Source: Deltaproteobacteria bacterium (GTDB lineage Bacteria > Desulfobacterota > Binatia > UBA9968). Taken from it: a stretch of 9,819 nt of DNA. Shown here piece after piece: positions 5,751-9,819 of this stretch. Position 1 is the first letter of the stretch. The number at the start of each line of letters is the position of its first letter. Location of the stretch: assembly GCA_023250495.1 (NCBI GenBank), contig JAHFAP010000017.1, positions 1 through 9,819 of the forward strand, read 5' to 3'. The notes below the pieces were generated by a model. It worked only from the letters and a program-made list of their open reading frames with translations. It was not told the origin of the DNA and made no database searches. A program made the position numbers and the translations under genes.

Positions 5751-6551
5751 ATGATGAAAATCTTCAAAGCTCTCACCATCGCGGGCTCAGACTCCGGCGC
5801 AGGGGCGGGGATTCAGGCGGATCTCAAGACGTTTGCCGCTCTGCGGGTTTACGGAACCTCCGTGATCACGGCGATTACGGCCCAGAATACCAGAGGGGTT
5901 ACGCAGATCTTCGAGCTCACTCCGGATCTTATAGCAGCTCAGATCGACGCCGTGATTGAAGACATCGGCGCCCATGCTCTCAAGACCGGCATGCTGGCCA
6001 ATTCAGCGATCATCGAAGTTGTGGCGAAAAAGATTCGCGAATACCGGCTGGCAAACCTGGTGGTGGATCCTGTGATGGTGGCGAAATCGGGCGACCTCTT
6101 GTTGCGCCGCGAGGCGATTGAGGCGCTCAAATCTCGACTCATTCCCCTGGCGACTATCGTCACGCCTAACCTGCCCGAAGCCGAGCAGCTCACGGGTATT
6201 CATGGAACAGGGCTTGAAGCTCTCAGAGAAGCCGCTAGGCGGATTATCGGCATGGGAGCAAAAAGCGTCGTGATCAAGGGAGGGCACCGGAGAGGGCCGG
6301 CCACCGATCTCTTTTTCGACGGGAAAAAATTCCGTCAGCTGAGCGCCGCTCGCGTCCCCACGCCGAACACGCACGGAACCGGCTGCACCTTTTCAGCGGC
6401 AATCGCGGCGAATTTGGCGAAAGGAGAAAAGCTCGAAAGGGCAGTGGTCCTGGCGAAGAGGTACATCACTCAGGCGATCCGCAGAGGCTTCGGCATCGGC
6501 TCCGGCCACAGCCCGGTGCATCATTTTTACTGCTTCTGGCCGAAGAGATAG
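5751..6551 (+). CDS. thiD: Hydroxymethylpyrimidine/phosphomethylpyrimidine kinase
   Basis: A 266-residue ribokinase-fold enzyme that phosphorylates HMP and HMP-phosphate to HMP-pyrophosphate, the pyrimidine precursor of thiamine phosphate. Signatures are ALTIAGSDSGAGAGIQADLKTF at the N-terminus, AITAQNTRGV (41-50), LKTGML (77-82), VVDPVMVAKSGDLLL (104-118), TPNLPEAEQLTG (138-149), VIKGGH (174-179) and the anion-hole/catalytic GTGC (209-212, Cys212), then SGHSPVHHFY at the end. I use the ATG at 5751; a GTG at 5745 and an ATG at 5754 are equally compatible and no strong ribosome site decides. It appears monocistronic, bounded by the AT-rich repeat and by a hairpin. It is not fused to thiE, unlike some homologues. 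A TPP-dependent enzyme lies 1.6 kb downstream but is a separate unit. Confidence 0.94.
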   Translation: MMKIFKALTIAGSDSGAGAGIQADLKTFAALRVYGTSVITAITAQNTRGVTQIFELTPDLIAAQIDAVIEDIGAHALKTGMLANSAIIEVVAKKIREYRLANLVVDPVMVAKSGDLLLRREAIEALKSRLIPLATIVTPNLPEAEQLTGIHGTGLEALREAARRIIGMGAKSVVIKGGHRRGPATDLFFDGKKFRQLSAARVPTPNTHGTGCTFSAAIAANLAKGEKLERAVVLAKRYITQAIRRGFGIGSGHSPVHHFYCFWPKR

Positions 6552-6611
6552 AGACAGAGACCGCCCCCCTTCACCTTTCTAGTTCTGCTCTATCTCTGTC
6601 CTGGTCTCTAT
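6545..6611. terminator. Bulged inverted repeat between convergent genes
   Basis: ATAGAGAC (6548-6555) pairs with GTCTCTAT (6604-6611). Directly inside, AGAGA (6556-6560) pairs with TCTCT (6593-6597), with a 6-base bulge on the right arm. An alternative pairing is GAGATAGAG (6545-6553) with CTCTATCTC (6588-6596). The arms overlap the thiD stop and the stop of the leftward DUF429 remnant. The placement suggests a bidirectional terminator, but there is no clear T-tract. Confidence 0.35.
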
Positions 6612-6892
6612 GTTGTTTTTGGGCCGATGATGTATCCTGTCTTGAGATCGCCGAAGAGCTCGCATCTCTCATTTCTCCAGGTCCAAAAATAGAGAGTCAT
6701 GTAAGCACAGAGCAGGGCGTTGAGCCTGTCTTCCAACGCCTTAAGGCCTCTGCCTTTAAGGCTTCCAGGATTTTGACTGAGGAGATCAGTGAGAGGTTTA
6801 GAAGGAAGCAGCGGTGGGGACTTCGAGTTGACATAAGACCACCTTATCGGATATTTTCTGAGCCAATTCTCAATCCGGAGCCACTCCATCAT
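6608..6892 (-). pseudogene. C-terminal remnant of a DUF429-family protein
   Basis: The 94 residues readable here match from memory the end of DUF429 (predicted RNase H-like nuclease) proteins. Key parts are GLKALEDRLNALLCAYMTLYFW, ERCELFGDLKTGYIIGP and a natural stop. Family members usually exceed 200 residues and begin with a GIDG-type catalytic strand, which is absent. An in-frame stop lies three codons before the first Met (6899-6901), and I could not find the missing N-terminal part in the other minus-strand frames up to about 7020. The simplest reading is a truncated, inactive gene whose 5' part was lost when the DNA now carrying the cyclase gene was joined here. A short expressed protein is possible but no ribosome site supports it. 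Confidence 0.6.
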
Positions 6893-7036
6893 CGCTGGTC
6901 AGTGCATCAGGGTCTCTTAGGAGGGTTGACACACACGTTCAAGGAGGGAACTTATGAGGTCCCGATGCCTACACCCCCAAAACAAATTCCTATCATTTCG
7001 CCGTTTTCCCCGTTCATCTCGCTAAAAGGAAGCTCT
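6893..7036 (+). promoter_or_regulatory. 5' region of the cyclase gene, with TTGACA box
   Basis: This segment joins the DUF429 remnant to the cyclase gene. TTGACA at 6926-6931 is a perfect -35 consensus on the plus strand, but the bases about 17-19 further on (AACTTATG) are a poor -10. A strong ribosome site AAGGAGG (6941-6947) precedes a small reading frame. A second, AAAGGAAG (7025-7032), serves the cyclase ATG at 7037. Confidence 0.3.
6954..7025 (+). CDS. Possible 23-residue leader ORF before the cyclase
   Basis: ATG at 6954 lies six bases after a full AAGGAGG and opens a 23-codon frame ending in TAA at 7023-7025, 11 bases before the cyclase ATG. The peptide begins MRSRCLHPQNKF and is rich in arginine (7 of 23), without a hydrophobic segment. 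No family is recognised. It could be a leader peptide coupling translation to the cyclase gene, or a chance frame behind a Shine-Dalgarno-like purine run. The same AAGGAGG is too far (17 bases) from the in-frame cyclase ATG at 6965 to serve it well. Confidence 0.25.
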   Translation: MRSRCLHPQNKFLSFRRFPRSSR

Positions 7037-8008
7037 ATGCCCGGCCGCAAACTCACCAGACAGGATCTCCGCGGAGCTGCGGAAAAATACAAAAACTGGG
7101 GCAAGTGGGGCCCCAACGACGAGATCGGTACGCTCAACTACACGCGGCCCGAAGACATCGTCGCGGCGGCGCGGCTGGTAAAAAAGGGAAAGGTGATTTC
7201 GCTCGCGGTCAATTTCGACAACAACGGTCCTCAAGGGGCGAAGAGCAAGTACCCGGCGATGGGCCGCATCAATCCCGTGCACACGATGCTGCGCACCGGC
7301 ACCGACGCCTATTCAGGCGTGCTCGATCACCGAGGTATTCGCGCCGCCGACGACATGGTGGTCATGCCCCTGCAGTGCGGCACGCAATGGGACGGACTCG
7401 GCCACGTGTTCTACGAGAACTACATGTGGAACGGCTACGACTGCCGCGAAGTCACCTCGAACGGCGCGCAGAAATGCGGCATCGAGAAGACCAAGAACAG
7501 GATGGTGGGCCGCGGCGTGTTTCTCGACGTGGCGCGCGCGCTCGGCAAGGAAATTCTCGAGGACGGCTACGCCATCACCTGCGCCGACCTCGACCGCACT
7601 GCCGAGGCGCAGGGCGTCAAAGTGAAGCGCGGCGACTACGTCATCGTGCGCACCGGGCAGATGGAAGCGAAGCTCAAAGCTGGGAGCTGGGACGGGTATC
7701 CGGGCGGAGATGCGCCGGGGTTCGCCTTCGAGACGCTGGAGTGGATCAAGCGCACGGAGCTTGCGGCGCTCGCGAGCGACACCTGGGGCTGTGAGGTAAG
7801 GCCGAACGAGACCGAGCCTGGCATCAACCAACCCTGGCACTGGATCACGATCCCGATGATGGGCATGACCATGGGCGAGATCTTTTACGTGAAGGACCTT
7901 GCCGAAGACTGTGCTGCGGACCAGGTGTACGAGTTCCTTTTCGTCGCGCCGGCGATCCCGATCACCGGCGCGGTCGGCTCGCCCACGAACCCGCTGGCAA
8001 TAAAGTGA
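7037..8008 (+). CDS. Cyclase-family (kynurenine formamidase-like) hydrolase
   Basis: 323 residues from the ATG at 7037, chosen because AAAGGAAG lies about five bases upstream and homology begins nearby (KYKNWGKWGPNDEIGTLNY). The frame is open further upstream (ATG at 6965), but that part looks non-coding. The core resembles the PF04199 cyclase family of Mn/Zn-dependent amidases and lactonases. The usual HxGTHxDxxxH metal motif reads PLQCGTQWDGLGH (Gln113, Gln117, Asp119, His123), so two histidines are replaced by glutamine, as I recall in a subgroup of long cyclase proteins. Other conserved parts are RGVFLDVAR, RGDYVIVRTG (198-207), ASDTWG (246-251) and His268 in PWHWITIPMMGMTMGE. Function is probably hydrolysis of a cyclic amide, lactone or N-formyl compound; the substrate is unknown. 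It is followed by a TPP enzyme on the same strand. Confidence 0.88.
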   Translation: MPGRKLTRQDLRGAAEKYKNWGKWGPNDEIGTLNYTRPEDIVAAARLVKKGKVISLAVNFDNNGPQGAKSKYPAMGRINPVHTMLRTGTDAYSGVLDHRGIRAADDMVVMPLQCGTQWDGLGHVFYENYMWNGYDCREVTSNGAQKCGIEKTKNRMVGRGVFLDVARALGKEILEDGYAITCADLDRTAEAQGVKVKRGDYVIVRTGQMEAKLKAGSWDGYPGGDAPGFAFETLEWIKRTELAALASDTWGCEVRPNETEPGINQPWHWITIPMMGMTMGEIFYVKDLAEDCAADQVYEFLFVAPAIPITGAVGSPTNPLAIK

Positions 8009-8024
8009 CCGCCGCAAGGCGGTC
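8007..8024 (+). terminator. Short GC-rich hairpin at the cyclase stop
   Basis: GACCGCC (8007-8013) and GGCGGTC (8018-8024) form a perfect 7-base stem closed by a GCAA tetraloop, starting inside the TGA stop. No T-tract follows. Its right arm overlaps the first bases of the larger palindrome, so the two structures are mutually exclusive in part. Confidence 0.4.
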
Positions 8025-8099
8025 ATCCTGAGGAGCGAAGCGACGAAGGATCTGCTGTTGTGAGCGCAAAAGCAGATCCTTCGCTACGCTCAGGATGAC
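8022..8099. repeat. Large imperfect palindrome, dispersed-repeat type
   Basis: The left arm (8022-8056) and right arm (8071-8099) are inverted copies around a 14-base loop. The outer 11 bases GTCATCCTGAG and inner 12 bases GAAGGATCTGCT pair perfectly. Between them lie 12 unpaired bases on the left (GAGCGAAGCGAC) and 6 on the right. Elements beginning GTCATCCTGAG and running into GAAGGATCT are, from memory, very common intergenic palindromes in several environmental phyla. It sits between the cyclase stop and the ribosome site of the TPP-enzyme gene, so it may attenuate or stabilise the transcript. Confidence 0.75.
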
Positions 8100-8126
8100 A
8101 TTCAACGAACAACCGGAGTACCCGAA

Positions 8127-9803
8127 GTGGCAAATATGACGGGCGCTCAGGTCCTTGCGGACATGTTGCAAGGCTACGGCGTGTCGCATGTATTCATGGT
8201 TCCCGCGGTGCTACGCAGGACGTTCGCCGAAATGGAACGCAGGACGAAAATCAAGCGTATCCACACCCACGGCGAAAAATCCGCCGCCTACATGGCCGAC
8301 GGTTACGCCCGCGCCTCGGGCCGCCCCGGCATCTGCATGGCGCAGGTGATCGGCGCGCTGAACCTCGCCGCGGGCTTGCGAGACGCCCACCTTGCGCATT
8401 CGCCGGTCATCGCGTTCACCGGCGGCCGCGACCCGAAGAGCAAGTTCCGCAAGGTCTACCAGGAAGTGGACGACGTTCCGGCGTTCGAGCCGGTGACGAA
8501 GTTCAACGCAACGGTGGACGCGGTCGAGCGCTTTCCCGACATGGTGCGGCAGGCGTTTCGTGTTGCCGTATCCGGCACGCCGGGGCCGGCGCACCTTCAG
8601 TTTCGCGGGAACGAAGGGCAGATCGACGCCGAGGAAGCGGAAATGGAGCCGCTCGTTGAAGAGCAATTCGCCCGCGTGCCGCCGTTCCGCCCCGAGCCGG
8701 ATATGAAGAGCTTGCTCGCCCCGCTCAAGCTCCTGCAGGAAGCCGAGCGGCCGGTCCTCGTCGCAGGCGGCGGCGTACGCGCCTCGGGCGCGGGGAGGGA
8801 GCTCGTCGCCCTGGCGGAAATGCTTTCGATTCCCGTTGCGACTTCGCTCAACGGCAAGGATTCCATTCCCGGTGTCCACCCGCTCTCGATCGGCGTATCG
8901 GGGACTTATTCGCGCGAGAGTGCGAACCGGGTGATCGGGCAGGCGGATCTCGTCTGCTTCATCGGCACCGAGACGGGAAGCATGACGACGAATTTCTGGA
9001 CCGTTCCGAAGATCGGCGTTGCCGCGGTCCAGATTGACATCGAACCGGAATCTCTCGGACGGAACTATCCTCTGAAGGCGGCCGTGCTGGGAGATGCGAA
9101 GATCGTCCTTGCACGCATGCTCGAGCACGCGGACGGAAAGACGGCGGCAAAGCGAAAGGCCTGGCTCGAAAAATCGCACTCGATCTGCAAGGAGTGGTAT
9201 TCGAAATACGAGCCGATGCTCGGATCGGACGCCGTTCCGATCAGGCCCGAGCGCATGTGCAGCGAACTCACCAAAAACTTGCCGGATGATGCCATCGTCG
9301 TCGTGGACACCGGCCACGCGGGCATGTGGATGGGCGGCATGTACGATCTGCGCGCGCCTACCCAGAGCTACATGCGCAGCGCCGGGCACCTCGGCTGGGC
9401 TTTTCCCGCGGGCCTCGGCGCGAAATGCGCTTGCCCCGACCGGCCCGTCGTCGTCTTCACAGGAGACGCCGGCCTCTGGTATCACATCGGCGAAATCGAG
9501 ACCGCGGTCCGCTGGAAGATCAACTCGGTGACCGTCGTCAATAACAACGCCAGCGGAAACCAGTCCAAGCGCGGCTTCGACCGCGCCTATGGAGGTCAGC
9601 AGACCGAGCAGGCACGCGAGCTGTGGACCTACAGGATGGTCAACTTCGCCCGCGTCGCCGAGGACATCGGTGCGCTCGGGATCAGAGTGGAAAAGCCTGC
9701 AGAGCTCGCTCCGGCGATCCAGCGCGCGCTCAAGGCCGATCGTCCCGTCATTGTGGACGTGGCGACCGACATCGAGGCGTTGGCGCCGACCGCGGTGACT
9801 TAA
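8127..9803 (+). CDS. Acetolactate synthase-like TPP-dependent enzyme
   Basis: 558 residues, complete, with the three-domain layout of the acetohydroxyacid synthase/pyruvate oxidase superfamily. The N-terminal Pyr domain (about 1-170) has HTHGEKSAAYMADGYARASG with catalytic Glu50 and YQEVD (111-115). The central domain (about 190-335) has RPVLVAGGGVRASGA. The C-terminal PP domain (about 375-550) has the thiamine-diphosphate motif from GDA (446-448) to NNN (472-474). GTG at 8127 is the start: GGAG lies nine bases before it, while the ATG at 8136 is too far. The family covers acetolactate synthases, 2-oxoacid decarboxylases and carboligases; true acetolactate synthase is unlikely since no regulatory-subunit or other branched-chain gene is near. 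The cyclase upstream suggests a shared catabolic route, for example opening of a cyclic compound followed by processing of the 2-oxoacid. This is inference. Confidence 0.9.
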   Translation: MANMTGAQVLADMLQGYGVSHVFMVPAVLRRTFAEMERRTKIKRIHTHGEKSAAYMADGYARASGRPGICMAQVIGALNLAAGLRDAHLAHSPVIAFTGGRDPKSKFRKVYQEVDDVPAFEPVTKFNATVDAVERFPDMVRQAFRVAVSGTPGPAHLQFRGNEGQIDAEEAEMEPLVEEQFARVPPFRPEPDMKSLLAPLKLLQEAERPVLVAGGGVRASGAGRELVALAEMLSIPVATSLNGKDSIPGVHPLSIGVSGTYSRESANRVIGQADLVCFIGTETGSMTTNFWTVPKIGVAAVQIDIEPESLGRNYPLKAAVLGDAKIVLARMLEHADGKTAAKRKAWLEKSHSICKEWYSKYEPMLGSDAVPIRPERMCSELTKNLPDDAIVVVDTGHAGMWMGGMYDLRAPTQSYMRSAGHLGWAFPAGLGAKCACPDRPVVVFTGDAGLWYHIGEIETAVRWKINSVTVVNNNASGNQSKRGFDRAYGGQQTEQARELWTYRMVNFARVAEDIGALGIRVEKPAELAPAIQRALKADRPVIVDVATDIEALAPTAVT

Positions 9804-9819
9804 CCTCGGGTTTTCGAAG

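Noticed and set aside
6773..7036. N-terminal extension of the cyclase to 411 residues
   Set aside because: The extra 88 residues overlap the DUF429 remnant in antisense, show no family similarity, and a good ribosome site marks the ATG at 7037.
7313..8026. 237-codon open frame antisense to the cyclase gene
   Set aside because: It is compositionally a shadow (Arg/His/Val-rich, no motif) of the well-supported cyclase on the plus strand.
7962..8189. Open frame on the minus strand across the palindrome, with a VILSVAKDLLLR-type peptide
   Set aside because: It is a translation of the dispersed palindrome plus the start of the TPP-enzyme gene; such peptides are common false gene calls over this repeat type.
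8211..9485. 424-codon open frame antisense to the TPP-enzyme gene
   Set aside because: It is a GC-rich shadow frame dominated by Arg, His and Ala with no recognisable domain, opposite a clearly conserved enzyme.
8127..9803. Annotation as acetolactate synthase large subunit (ilvB)
   Set aside because: The fold matches, but no small subunit or branched-chain biosynthesis gene is adjacent, and the superfamily has many other activities.

Overview
The window reads as chromosomal DNA of an uncultured-type, moderately GC-rich Gram-negative soil or sediment bacterium. Two lipoproteins with lipoboxes, an ECF sigma factor with a membrane anti-sigma factor, GST/VOC/MOSC accessory enzymes and AT-rich or palindromic intergenic repeats suggest a Desulfobacterota, Binatota, Rokubacteria or Tectomicrobia-like lineage. 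That placement is inference; no marker gene is present. There are no rRNA or tRNA genes, CRISPR arrays, transposases or phage genes.

Left block (about 160-2650, minus strand): a compact four-gene unit, in transcription order an isocitrate lyase/PEP mutase-superfamily enzyme, a MOSC-domain protein, a glutathione S-transferase and a VOC/glyoxalase-fold protein. Gaps are 4, 24 and 45 bases. It looks like a small-molecule or detoxification operon. Middle block (about 2660-4160, minus strand): two tandem group I truncated haemoglobins, each with its own lipoprotein signal peptide, followed 8 bases downstream by a four-helix DUF420-type membrane protein. Divergent from these on the plus strand (4335-5660) is an ECF sigma factor followed 6 bases later by its probable RskA-type anti-sigma factor. 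A monocistronic thiD (HMP/HMP-P kinase) follows.

Right block: convergent with thiD lies a C-terminal remnant of a DUF429 protein (minus strand, 6608-6892). After it come a metal-dependent cyclase-family hydrolase (7037-8008) and an acetolactate-synthase-like TPP-dependent enzyme (8127-9803), separated by a large imperfect palindrome of a dispersed-repeat type. By eye this pair has richer GC third positions than the left part, so it may have been acquired, with the broken DUF429 gene marking the edge.

The part most worth attention is the exported-globin cluster. It has two diverged lipoprotein globins, one with a His at the E10 position and both without the B10 Tyr, a membrane protein of a family linked to haem-copper oxidase maturation, and a divergent ECF sigma/anti-sigma pair. 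Together these suggest an envelope-side haem, NO or oxygen response module. The individual families are known; the combined function is a hypothesis.
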